Source: Nitrospirae bacterium GWC2_57_9 (lineage in GTDB: Bacteria > Nitrospirota > UBA9217). From it: DNA of 18,981 nucleotides. Of the stretch, positions 8,258 to 14,754 are shown piece after piece (positions within the stretch are counted from its first letter, which is position 1; each line of letters opens with the position of its first letter). Made by a program: the position numbers and the translations under genes. The notes beneath the pieces are model-generated. The model had not been told where the DNA came from and made no database searches. It saw nothing but the letters and a program-made list of their open reading frames with translations. Where the stretch lies: contig MHEA01000117.1 of NCBI GenBank assembly GCA_001805085.1, positions 175 to 19,155 on the forward strand, in the 5' to 3' direction.

Positions 8258-9373
8258 ATGGCCAAGGATTATTATCAACTGCTCGGCGTGCACAAGAACG
8301 CGACCGATGCCGAGCTTAAACGAGCCTACCGGCGGCTCGCCCACGAATTCCATCCCGACAAGAACCCCGGCGACAAGGCTGCAGAGGACAAATTCAAGGA
8401 GATCAACGAGGCCTACGAGGTCCTGTCGGACGGGCAGAAGCGTGCCTATTACGATCAGTACGGGACGGCTCCGGGCGCGCAGGGCGGACCGGGCGGCGGG
8501 TTCGGCGCCGGCATGGGCATGGGCGATATCTTCGGCGATATTTTCGGCGAATTCTTCGGCACGGGCAGAGGCGGAGCGCGGGCAAGCGCGGGCGAGGACC
8601 TGCGCTACAACCTGAAGATCAGCTTCGAGGACGCGGCCTTCGGAACGTCCAGCAAGATCCGGGTGCCCCGGTGGGAACGGTGCCCGGACTGCGAGGGCCT
8701 CGGTGCTTCTTCCCGGGACAAGGTCACGGCATGCACCATGTGCCACGGCAGCGGGCAGAGCCGGATGCAGCAGGGTTTTTTCAGCATCAGCAGGACCTGT
8801 TCCCGCTGCGGCGGAGAAGGCAGCGTTATTACGGACCCTTGCAAGACCTGTAAAGGCCGGAAAAGGGTGGAACGGGAACGCACCTTGTCCATCAAGATCC
8901 CCGCAGGGGTCGAAACGGGAAACACGATCCGCCTGTCCGGAGAAGGCGAACTGGGCGCGTTCGGCGGACCGCCGGGAGACCTCTACGTTTATCTGACGGT
9001 GGAAGAGCATCCCCTGTTCCAGCGCGAAGGGCAGGACGTGATCTGTGCGGTTCCCATCCGTTTTGTCCAGGCAGCGCTGGGCGACGAGATCGAGGTGCCG
9101 ACCTTGACGGGAGGGATGAAACTGAAGATCCCGGCGGGAACGCAGCCGGGCCATGTGTTTCGCCTGAAAGGAAAAGGGTTTCCCTATCTGCGCGGCTCCG
9201 GCATCGGCGATCAGCTCTGCAGGATCATGGTGGAAGTGCCGGGCAAGTTGACGGCCAGGCAGAAGGAACTGCTCCAGGAGTTCGACCTGCTGAACGGAGA
9301 GCATTCCGCGCCGATCACGACCGGCTTTTTTGATAAAGTGAAGGAGATCTTCGGCGAGAAGACGAAGAAGTGA
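8258..9373 (+). CDS. dnaJ: Chaperone protein DnaJ (Hsp40)
   Basis: Co-chaperone that delivers substrates to DnaK and stimulates its ATPase. The 371-residue product has the full type I layout. It has a J domain (1-70) with HPD at 32-34 and a Gly/Phe-rich linker (about 72-107). Four zinc motifs follow: C142xxC145, C159xxC162, C181xxC184 and C195xxC198. Two C-terminal substrate-binding domains complete it. The zinc motifs distinguish it from CbpA-type proteins. The ATG is preceded by AAGGGG (8249-8254). It is separated from dnaK by a strong terminator and a 324-bp gap with a repeat, so stress control would have to reach it through read-through or another factor. Confidence 0.98.
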   Translation: MAKDYYQLLGVHKNATDAELKRAYRRLAHEFHPDKNPGDKAAEDKFKEINEAYEVLSDGQKRAYYDQYGTAPGAQGGPGGGFGAGMGMGDIFGDIFGEFFGTGRGGARASAGEDLRYNLKISFEDAAFGTSSKIRVPRWERCPDCEGLGASSRDKVTACTMCHGSGQSRMQQGFFSISRTCSRCGGEGSVITDPCKTCKGRKRVERERTLSIKIPAGVETGNTIRLSGEGELGAFGGPPGDLYVYLTVEEHPLFQREGQDVICAVPIRFVQAALGDEIEVPTLTGGMKLKIPAGTQPGHVFRLKGKGFPYLRGSGIGDQLCRIMVEVPGKLTARQKELLQEFDLLNGEHSAPITTGFFDKVKEIFGEKTKK

Positions 9374-9400
9374 GAAAAAATCTGTAAAAATCATTTTTTA

Positions 9401-9473
9401 GCCACAGAGATCACAGAGGGCTCAGAGAAAATCCAGTAGCTATCATCGTCTTATCTTTGTGCTTTCTGTGCGC
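9401..9473. repeat. ACAGAG-type imperfect inverted repeat between dnaJ and lgt
   Basis: The left arm 9401-9430 (GCCACAGAGATCACAGAGGG, then CTCAGAGAAA) repeats ACAGAG about every 9 nt. The right arm 9452-9473 (CTTTGTGCTTTCTGTGCGC) is its degraded complement. The rest of this 226-bp gap shows nothing else clear. Confidence 0.5.
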
Positions 9474-9599
9474 CTGCCTATAGGAACCTTAACTTGTGGC
9501 GGGATCGAGACCTGTTACGACTTCATCTAAATTAAATATCGTATCTAACAACAAATGTGCTTGTGATGTCCCACCAAACCGTGCACCCGGAATCCGACC

Positions 9600-10388
9600 A
9601 TGATCCCCTATCCGAAGATCGACCCTGAAATAATCCGCATCGGCCCGCTGGCGGTCCGCTGGTACGGGCTCATGTATTTGCTGGGATTCGCGGCATCCTA
9701 CCTGCTGGTGTGGTCCCGCGTCCGGAAAAGAAATCTGCCTCTTTCCCGGGAATTCCTCGACACCTTCTATGCCTTTCTGCTGCTCGGGCTGATCATCGGC
9801 GCCCGGCTCGGGTATGTGCTGTTCTACGACCTTTCCTCCTCTCTTCAGCATCCGCTCGGCATTTTCGCTGTGTGGCAGGGGGGAATGTCCTTCCACGGGG
9901 GGCTCATCGGCAGCGTGCTCGCCGGGATCTGGTGCTGCAAGCGTTATCAGAAGGACCCCTGGCTGGCGGCCGATCTCGTGAGCGTGACAGCCCCGATAGG
10001 GCTCGGCCTCGGCAGGCTGGGGAACTTCATCAATGGAGAACTGTACGGCAGGACTACGGATGTGCCCTGGGCCATGCTGTTTCCCGGCGGCGGTCCGCTG
10101 CCCCGGCACCCTTCCCAACTGTATGAGCTCTTCCTGGAAGGCATTGTCCTGTTCGCGGTGCTCTGGACGCTCAAGGACAGGGTCCGGAGAACGGGTATGA
10201 TAACCGCCCTCTTTGTTCTTCTGTACGGACTGTTCAGATCTTTCGTCGAATTCTTCCGCGAGCCCGACCCTCAGCTCGGGTTCATTGCCGGTCCGTTCAC
10301 CATGGGCCAGGTATTGAGCGCAACCATGATCGTGCTCGGAGCATTGCTGCTTGCTTACAGGGCTGCCCGCGGCAGGCCGGTGTCGTAG
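9600..10388 (+). CDS. lgt: Prolipoprotein diacylglyceryl transferase Lgt
   Basis: Inner-membrane enzyme that moves diacylglycerol from phosphatidylglycerol onto the lipobox cysteine of prolipoproteins, the first step of lipoprotein maturation. The 262-residue product has about seven hydrophobic segments. Its family motifs include RWYGLMYLLGF (20-30), GARLGYVLFYD, H99-GG, the signature GRLGNFINGELYGR (138-151, including the essential arginine at 139) and RHPSQLYE (169-176). The ribosome binding site is weak (GGAA, 9589-9592). The LysE-like gene follows after 12 nt, probably in the same transcript, but no functional link is evident. Confidence 0.97.
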   Translation: MIPYPKIDPEIIRIGPLAVRWYGLMYLLGFAASYLLVWSRVRKRNLPLSREFLDTFYAFLLLGLIIGARLGYVLFYDLSSSLQHPLGIFAVWQGGMSFHGGLIGSVLAGIWCCKRYQKDPWLAADLVSVTAPIGLGLGRLGNFINGELYGRTTDVPWAMLFPGGGPLPRHPSQLYELFLEGIVLFAVLWTLKDRVRRTGMITALFVLLYGLFRSFVEFFREPDPQLGFIAGPFTMGQVLSATMIVLGALLLAYRAARGRPVS

Positions 10389-10400
10389 ACCGCGGACTGC

Positions 10401-11018
10401 ATGGACGAGATATTCTTTTTAAAAGGGTTAATGCTCGGCTTCGTCATCGCTGCGCCCACCGGTCCCATCGGTATTCTCTGCGCCCGCCGCACGCTGACGC
10501 ACGGCAGAAGAGCGGGTTTCGCGTCGGGAATGGGCGCGGCAACCGCGGACATGATCTACGGCTTCATAGCGGCTTCCGGCCTCGCCTTCATCTCCCATCT
10601 TCTCATTGCATACCATTTCTGGCTCCGCCTGGCCGGGGGCGCGCTGCTGTGCATTCTCGGCGCCCGGACATTCACGTCAAAGACCGCGGATGCCTGCGCG
10701 AAGCGGACGGGCAGGATGTATGCCGGCATGTTCACCTCAACGTTCTTCCTTACTCTCACCAATCCCATGACCATATTTTCCTTTGGCGCGGTTTTCACCG
10801 GGTTCGGCCTGGTCGGCACGAGAGGGAGCATACTTTCAGCGGGAACGCTCGTGTTCGGCGTCTTTTTCGGCTCCGCGATCTGGTGGTCGTTCCTGATCGG
10901 CGTTGTCACCTTATTGAAGCAGCGGTTCACGGAGCGGCATGTCATCTGGGTCAACCGGATAGCGGGCATGGTCATTGCCGGATCAGGCGTTCTTGCGCTG
11001 TTTACGCTGATCTGGTGA
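10401..11018 (+). CDS. LysE/RhtB-family amino-acid or small-molecule exporter
   Basis: A 205-residue integral membrane protein with about six hydrophobic segments. The LysE/RhtB signature is near the N-terminus (APTGPIGILCARRTLTHGRRAG, about residues 18-39). A second family motif (LTLTNPMTIFSF, about 117-128) lies in the middle. Family members export amino acids such as lysine, threonine or homoserine lactone, but the substrate cannot be read from sequence. It begins 12 nt after the lgt stop and lacks a strong Shine-Dalgarno, so it is probably translated from the lgt message. Confidence 0.88.
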   Translation: MDEIFFLKGLMLGFVIAAPTGPIGILCARRTLTHGRRAGFASGMGAATADMIYGFIAASGLAFISHLLIAYHFWLRLAGGALLCILGARTFTSKTADACAKRTGRMYAGMFTSTFFLTLTNPMTIFSFGAVFTGFGLVGTRGSILSAGTLVFGVFFGSAIWWSFLIGVVTLLKQRFTERHVIWVNRIAGMVIAGSGVLALFTLIW

Positions 11019-11070
11019 TGAGACACCGTTATAAACAGGGGCACATCGATCAGCTCCTTCCTGATTTAGC

Positions 11071-11099
11071 TTGACACTCATGACCATGGTCTTTAGTAT
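11071..11099 (+). promoter_or_regulatory. Strong sigma-70 promoter with an embedded palindrome
   Basis: Consensus TTGACA (11071-11076), a 17-nt spacer and TAGTAT (11094-11099). The spacer contains the 10-bp palindrome GACCATGGTC (11082-11091). A second palindrome, ATGGATCCAT (11098-11107), overlaps the -10 box and the start region. Either could be an operator. Confidence 0.7.
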
Positions 11100-11128
11100 G
11101 GATCCATGAAAAGAGGAGGACAGCACGC

Positions 11129-11509
11129 ATGAAAGTATGTTTCCCGGTCCAGCAGAACGAAGGCATTGACAGCAAGGTTTACAATCATTTCGGGTCGGCC
11201 CCACTGTTCATTCTCGTGGATACCGAGAGCGGCGCCCTTTCCCAGATCAACAATGGGGACCAGCATCATGCCCATGGCGCCTGCAACCCGCTCAAGGCTT
11301 TGGACGGTCAGAAGATCGACGCGGTTGTCGTCGGCGGCATCGGCGGCGGCGCCTTGAGCAGGTTGAATCAGTCCGGCGTCAGGGTATACCGGGCGCAATC
11401 AGTCACGGTCCGTGAGAACCTTTCCCGGTATGCAGACAAGAACCTGCCGGAGTATACGCTCCAGTCCTGCTGCGGCGGCCACAGCCACGGCGGAAACTGC
11501 GCGCACTAA
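11129..11509 (+). CDS. NifX/NafY-like (dinitrogenase FeMo-cofactor family) protein with Cys/His tail
   Basis: A 126-residue protein of the dinitrogenase iron-molybdenum cofactor (NifX/NafY core) superfamily. It has the MKVCFPVQQNEGIDSKVYNHFGSAPLF start, the HHAHGACNPLKAL loop, and the DAVVVGGIGGGALSRLNQSGV strand-helix. Members bind Fe-S or Fe-Mo clusters; many occur outside nitrogen-fixation loci with unknown roles. The C-terminus carries an extra CCGGHSHGGNCAH tail, which looks able to bind metal. GAGGAGG (11113-11119) lies 9 nt before the ATG. No nif genes are nearby, so cofactor synthesis for nitrogenase is not supported here. Confidence 0.88.
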   Translation: MKVCFPVQQNEGIDSKVYNHFGSAPLFILVDTESGALSQINNGDQHHAHGACNPLKALDGQKIDAVVVGGIGGGALSRLNQSGVRVYRAQSVTVRENLSRYADKNLPEYTLQSCCGGHSHGGNCAH

Positions 11510-11531
11510 CAAAACGGTTTATAACCACCGG

Positions 11532-11550
11532 GACCCGATTTCATCGGGTC
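11532..11550. repeat. Short hairpin after the NifX-like gene
   Basis: GACCCGAT (11532-11539) and ATCGGGTC (11543-11550) form a perfect 8-bp stem with a 3-nt loop. No T-run follows, so it is a poor terminator. The rest of the 191-bp gap holds a second short hairpin (GAGGCT-cta-AGCCTC, 11662-11676), 14 nt before the next gene's ribosome binding site. Confidence 0.4.
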
Positions 11551-11700
11551 ACACAGATAAGAAACTCCCGGATTTTGATTCCCGCCTCTGCCTTTAACCG
11601 TGTGCGACGGAAGCCGCCTGTGGTTAAAATGGCTTTTGCCTTGTTTTTGTTCTTTCGGTCTGAGGCTCTAAGCCTCGCTAACCGATTCACGGAGGTTTCC

Positions 11701-12030
11701 ATGACGGCAGCCAACTGCGTTCGCGCCTATTTCTATCTTTCCCATGTTTTCAGAGACCAGCAGCGCGACCCCTTCTGCGGCCGCTGCAAGGCGCTGGTGA
11801 ACTCGGTGCTCGCAGCCCGGGAACGGCTTGCCGCGTTCGAGGCCGAGAACGGCGCCGAAGTCCGCCTGCTTTCCGCCGAACTGCAGCAGCAGTTCGAGGA
11901 GGCAAAAACCGTGCTCCAGGGCCTCATACTGCCGGATAATGTTCCCGGTCAGAAGAAGGCAGGGAACTGCCTTATGCCGCAGGGCGTCTGCTTCGTCAAG
12001 TCTTCGCTGTCGATCCTCGAAAAGATATAG
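11701..12030 (+). CDS. Orphan small protein with CxxC motif
   Basis: 109 residues; I do not recognise the family. It starts at the ATG at 11701, with GGAGG (11691-11695) 5 nt upstream. An upstream in-frame start at 11575 has no such site. Five cysteines are visible: C6, the pair C26xxC29 in DPFCGRCKAL, and C90 and C97 in GNCLMPQGVCF. An alpha-helical, coiled-coil-like middle (about 32-75) separates the two Cys groups. This could be a hairpin-shaped metal- or Fe-S-binding protein, but no function is shown. There is no signal peptide or membrane segment. Neighbours are the NifX-like and ferritin-like genes. Confidence 0.7.
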   Translation: MTAANCVRAYFYLSHVFRDQQRDPFCGRCKALVNSVLAARERLAAFEAENGAEVRLLSAELQQQFEEAKTVLQGLILPDNVPGQKKAGNCLMPQGVCFVKSSLSILEKI

Positions 12031-12094
12031 TTCCTCTCCTGGTCCTCCTGATTCTTCCCCGGAAGGCTTTCCTGTCCGTCCCACCTCCCGAATG

Positions 12095-12103
12095 TGCTAT
12101 ACT
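12095..12103 (+). promoter_or_regulatory. Extended -10 promoter of the ferritin-like gene
   Basis: TGC followed by TATACT is an extended -10 element. No good -35 box lies 17 nt upstream. The predicted start, near 12110, gives a leader of about 79 nt. Confidence 0.5.
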
Positions 12104-12188
12104 AGAACCAGCAGGTCATAAAGGATGAAACAGGTCCTCTATGGCCAGGCTCTACCCGACCCCGGACCCCGAAAAGGAGGCGCGATCA

Positions 12189-12677
12189 ATGGATGCTCTT
12201 GAAATGGCGATGAAAATGGAGAAGGATGCTATAGCCTTTTATACCGAGGCGGCGCGCAAGACGAACTCCCCCGTCGGCAGAAAGATGTTCCAGACGATCA
12301 CCGAGGACGAGAAGCGGCACCTGGAAATGATCGCGCAGATCGTCAAGGGGCTCCAGATAAGCCACGCCGATGTGAGCCCCCTCAAGAACGTCCAGACCGT
12401 GTTCGAGACCATGAAGGCCGAGATGATGAAGAAGGTCGAGGCGACGAAGGACGAGCTCGAGGCATTCAAGATCGCGATGGAGATGGAAAAAGAGGGGATG
12501 GAATACTACCAGAGAACGCTGACTTCGGCGAAGAAGGAGAAGGAACGGATGCTCCTGGAGCGCCTGATCGGGGAGGAGCAGCAGCATTATCAGCTGTTCG
12601 CCAATACCTACCACTTCCTGTCCGATACGGGGAACTGGTTTCTGTGGGAGGAACGCGGGATCCTGGAAGGCGGATGA
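12189..12677 (+). CDS. Rubrerythrin-type ferritin-like diiron protein
   Basis: A 162-residue four-helix protein with two ferritin-like halves. Each half supplies a metal-binding Glu helix and an ExxH: EKDAIAFYTEAA with DEKRHLEM, then EKEGMEYYQRTL with EEQQHYQLF. This is the diiron site of the rubrerythrin/ferritin-like superfamily, whose members detoxify peroxide or handle iron. The C-terminal rubredoxin domain of classical rubrerythrin is absent, so another electron donor would be needed. The ATG at 12189 is chosen because AAGGAGG (12174-12180) lies 8 nt upstream; an in-frame ATG at 12141 has no comparable site. The 91-residue gene follows after 42 nt, probably in the same operon. Confidence 0.9.
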   Translation: MDALEMAMKMEKDAIAFYTEAARKTNSPVGRKMFQTITEDEKRHLEMIAQIVKGLQISHADVSPLKNVQTVFETMKAEMMKKVEATKDELEAFKIAMEMEKEGMEYYQRTLTSAKKEKERMLLERLIGEEQQHYQLFANTYHFLSDTGNWFLWEERGILEGG

Positions 12678-12719
12678 GCTGTTCCCCGCCGTCCCGGCCG
12701 AAGAGAGGAGGCGACGACC

Positions 12720-12995
12720 ATGGCATACACCAACATTGCCTTGAAGGAAAAGATCATGGAGATGTACCCCGAGATCGGGGCACAGCATTTTTCCGTGGGA
12801 CTGGTCTTCAATGAGGACAAGAACGCATATATCGTTACCCTGAGCTCGGAGCGAGGGACCCTGACCACGCATCTCGAGAAACAGGATGCCGATGACTGCA
12901 TGAACAACATCAAATGCGTGTATCTCGGCATCCAGATAGGTCAGTTCGTCAAGAACTTTCCGGAGCGGTGGGAGTTCGACCGGAAGACCGCGTAA
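12720..12995 (+). CDS. Conserved-looking 91-residue hypothetical protein
   Basis: I do not recognise a named family. The product is soluble, with an alternating charge pattern, a beta-rich middle (AYIVTLSSERGTLTTHLEKQ) and two cysteines (DDCMNNIKCVYLGIQIGQF) that could form a metal site or disulfide. A strong AGGAGG (12706-12711) lies 8 nt before the ATG. It follows the ferritin-like gene by 42 nt and precedes a strong terminator, so the two genes form a small operon and may share a redox or iron role. Confidence 0.75.
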   Translation: MAYTNIALKEKIMEMYPEIGAQHFSVGLVFNEDKNAYIVTLSSERGTLTTHLEKQDADDCMNNIKCVYLGIQIGQFVKNFPERWEFDRKTA

Positions 12996-13043
12996 CGGAA
13001 CGCGGTGCCGGGCGGGGTGCTTCTCCTCTTCGATGCAAAGGAA

Positions 13044-13079
13044 AGAGCCCGGCGATCAGAACCGGGCTCTCGATTTTTT
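13044..13079 (+). terminator. Intrinsic terminator of the ferritin-like operon (possibly bidirectional)
   Basis: AGAGCCCGG (13044-13052) and CCGGGCTCT (13062-13070) are perfect 9-bp arms around a 9-nt loop. CGA and six T residues (13074-13079) follow. On the minus strand the same stem is followed by TTTCCTTT, so it may also end transcription of the convergent radical SAM unit. Confidence 0.85.
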
Positions 13080-13100
13080 AAACCAGTTCGGGAACCGTTT

Positions 13101-13163
13101 TCAGCAGGAGCTTTTGCATTTGCAGGTAAGCGCTGCTTTTTTCGTTACCTTCCTGATGGTCAT
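13101..13163 (-). CDS. Candidate Cys-rich precursor peptide (20 codons)
   Basis: Directly downstream of the radical SAM gene, a perfect AGGAGG (13176-13171 on the minus strand) stands 7 nt before an ATG at 13163. The frame reads MTIRKVTKKAALTCKCKSSC and stops at TGA (13103-13101). It has a basic leader-like half and a C-terminal core with three cysteines in a CxCxxxC pattern. A short peptide with clustered cysteines beside a SPASM radical SAM enzyme is the usual layout of RiPP systems such as sactipeptides and ranthipeptides. A competing frame from the ATG at 13170 encodes 30 residues without cysteine, but its ATG touches the ribosome binding site with zero spacing. Inferred, not proven. Confidence 0.5.
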   Translation of the reverse strand: MTIRKVTKKAALTCKCKSSC

Positions 13164-13193
13164 CACGCATCCTCCTTTCCTCGCCGTCTTCTG

Positions 13194-14324
13194 TCACCGC
13201 ACGCCGTAGAGCATGCACCGGTACCTGTCCTTCCCGCCTGGTCCTTCCGTCTGTTCCGCCCGGTACCGGCAGCCGCCCCGGCAGACTTCGAGATAATCGC
13301 AATCGCAGGACAGGTCCTTCAGCAGCACCGGCTTGATCCTGTGCCAGGCAGTTGCCAGGCCCTCTTCGATCGTGCCCACGGCCTGGTCCCCGTAGAACGT
13401 GCATTTTGCCGTTCTGCCGTCGGCCAGGACCGACATCAAATGAAGCCCGCAGCCGAACCCCTTGCCCGAGGAATGGAGACCGGCGCCGAAACCGTAGCCA
13501 AGGAGCCTGCCTCCTTCTCCCGGGCTGATCAGCAGTTCGGGATGTTCCTTCATGCGGCCCGCCGGGCAGGGCACGTCCACAGTCCAGTCCTTGATCCCGA
13601 TCTCCTTGAACAATGCCTCGAGCCGATCGAAATCCGAAAGATTGGCGCGGTGGACCATGGTGGATATGGAAACGGCGAAGCCCGCGTCGAGTGCCAGGCG
13701 CAGGGCCTCAAGAGCGCGATCGTACGTGCCGGCCCCCCGAATGCCGTCATGAGAAGCGCGAAGGCCGTCGATGCTGATCTGCAGCTCGTCCACCTTCAGC
13801 GCCTTGAGAAGCTCCTTTTTTAAAAGCAGGCCGTTCGTGAACAGCACCTTGCGGAGATAGAAATCAGGCAGCATTTCATTGATCTCCGGGAACCGCGTAT
13901 GCATGAGGGGTTCGCCGCCGGAGAGCAGCACCCGGAGGCCCTGCATTGCATCGAACTCGGCGAGGAGCGACCGTATCTGCGCGACCGGCAGTTCGCTGCC
14001 TGCTCCGTCGCCGATATAGCAGTGGTTGCAGCGCAGGTTGCACGCGTCCGTGATCTGGAGTTCCAGGTACCGGAGAGAGGGGACCGGGGATTGAACGACC
14101 GGCGGCCTGCCTCCCGAGACCAGTTCAGCCGTCAGGATGCCTTCCTCGATGCAGTAATCGATAAAGGCAGTGTCCCTCGATGCGCATCCGCCCGCGGCCA
14201 TGCAGTCCCTGATGAAGCGGAAGGACTCCTGGTCCAGCTCGTACAATTCGTCCTTGCTGATCTGATAGACCGAAGGCGTCTCCAGCCATTTCAGCGCTGC
14301 GCGGCGCGAAAGATAGTAAAGCAT
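13194..14324 (-). CDS. Radical SAM/SPASM protein with N-terminal PqqD-like region (putative peptide maturase)
   Basis: A 376-residue enzyme. Residues 1-75 resemble a PqqD-like winged-helix RiPP recognition element. The radical SAM core follows with C95xxxC99xxC102 and GGEP at 136-139. The C-terminal SPASM domain has all seven cysteines in near-canonical order: C292-x10-G-x4-C308, then C340xC342x5C348x3C352, then C370. That predicts two auxiliary [4Fe-4S] clusters. The first pair is CxC rather than the usual CxxC. SPASM proteins with such an N-terminal region typically modify ribosomal peptides through thioether or C-C bonds. A candidate Cys-rich peptide gene lies 30 nt downstream. The ATG has no Shine-Dalgarno and sits 7 nt after a perfect extended -10 box, so translation may be leaderless. 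Confidence 0.9.
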   Translation of the reverse strand: MLYYLSRRAALKWLETPSVYQISKDELYELDQESFRFIRDCMAAGGCASRDTAFIDYCIEEGILTAELVSGGRPPVVQSPVPSLRYLELQITDACNLRCNHCYIGDGAGSELPVAQIRSLLAEFDAMQGLRVLLSGGEPLMHTRFPEINEMLPDFYLRKVLFTNGLLLKKELLKALKVDELQISIDGLRASHDGIRGAGTYDRALEALRLALDAGFAVSISTMVHRANLSDFDRLEALFKEIGIKDWTVDVPCPAGRMKEHPELLISPGEGGRLLGYGFGAGLHSSGKGFGCGLHLMSVLADGRTAKCTFYGDQAVGTIEEGLATAWHRIKPVLLKDLSCDCDYLEVCRGGCRYRAEQTEGPGGKDRYRCMLYGVR

Positions 14325-14330
14325 GAGGTT

Positions 14331-14339
14331 ATTATAGCA
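14331..14339 (-). promoter_or_regulatory. Extended -10 promoter of the radical SAM gene
   Basis: On the minus strand TGC precedes a perfect TATAAT (14336-14331). The expected transcription start is at 14324, the first base of the ATG. The -35 region (TAACAA-like) is weak. Confidence 0.65.
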
Positions 14340-14354
14340 CCGGCATTCCCTTTT

Positions 14355-14363
14355 TGTTATAAT
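14355..14363 (+). promoter_or_regulatory. Extended -10 promoter of the nine-Cys protein gene
   Basis: TGT precedes a perfect TATAAT (14358-14363). Expected transcription start is about 14369-14372, at or next to the GTG start codon at 14372. It faces away from the radical SAM promoter 19 nt upstream. Confidence 0.6.
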
Positions 14364-14371
14364 TGAAAACA

Positions 14372-14698
14372 GTGGAAAAAGACAGCGTATTGAAGAACGA
14401 GGTTTGTCTCAGGTTCTGTCCCTATTACAAAGAGGGAAAAAAAGAGGACCTCTCCTGCCGCGGGTATGCTGTCGTGGAACGGTTCCTGCAGCAAGGCCGG
14501 CTGGTATCCATTCCGGCATCCTGTTCAAAATGCGACCCGGCCGGGATCGAGTTGATCGTCCAGCGACTCTGCATGTACTGCGATTTTCACGAGGACGGTT
14601 GTGATTTTTTTCAGGACCGCACGGCCAGGCCCTGCGGCGGGTTCGCGCTCCTCGCCGGACTTATTGCAGACGGCGCTCTCAAGGCCGGAGACCTGTAA
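14372..14698 (+). CDS. Nine-cysteine protein divergent from the radical SAM gene
   Basis: I do not recognise the family. From the GTG at 14372 the product is 108 residues with nine cysteines: C12xxxC16, C29, C51xxC54, C67xxC70, C77 and C88. The last lies in a PCGGF motif. The spacing suggests two Fe-S clusters or zinc sites. There is no signal peptide or membrane helix. The start is uncertain. A TTG at 14363 lies on the -10 box and is unlikely; GTG 14372 would be near-leaderless; TTG 14390 is possible. Its position between a divergent SPASM enzyme and a ferredoxin-dependent oxidoreductase would fit an electron carrier or a partner protein, but that is inference. Confidence 0.7.
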   Translation: MEKDSVLKNEVCLRFCPYYKEGKKEDLSCRGYAVVERFLQQGRLVSIPASCSKCDPAGIELIVQRLCMYCDFHEDGCDFFQDRTARPCGGFALLAGLIADGALKAGDL

Positions 14699-14720
14699 CT
14701 GTACTCGCATCGCTGCTGAC

Positions 14721-14738
14721 CGCTTCCCCGGGGAAGCG
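14721..14738. repeat. Perfect 18-bp palindrome upstream of the oxidoreductase genes
   Basis: CGCTTCCCC and GGGGAAGCG are perfect 9-bp arms with no spacer, placed in the 56-bp gap 16 nt before the alpha-subunit ATG. It could be an operator or an intercistronic RNA hairpin. No T-run follows. Confidence 0.5.
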
Positions 14739-14754
14739 TGCGGAAAGAAGGACC

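Noticed and set aside
8009..9394. Long minus-strand open frame (461 codons) opposite dnaJ
   Set aside because: It mirrors dnaJ, has no domain signature, and its start lies in an intergenic repeat.
11129..11509. NifX-like gene as evidence of nitrogen fixation
   Set aside because: The family is common outside nif clusters and no nitrogenase or nif assembly gene is in the window.
11532..11550. Hairpin after the NifX-like gene as an intrinsic terminator
   Set aside because: The stem is perfect but is followed by ACACAG rather than a T-tract.
13101..13103. The TGA of the Cys-rich peptide read as selenocysteine, extending it by about 15 residues
   Set aside because: The bases after TGA can form only a weak, mismatched hairpin, the apical loop is closer than in known bacterial SECIS elements, and no selenoprotein gene is seen in the window. 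Left as a plain stop.
13005..13823. 272-codon plus-strand open frame opposite the radical SAM gene
   Set aside because: It crosses a terminator hairpin and mirrors a gene with clear motifs on the minus strand.
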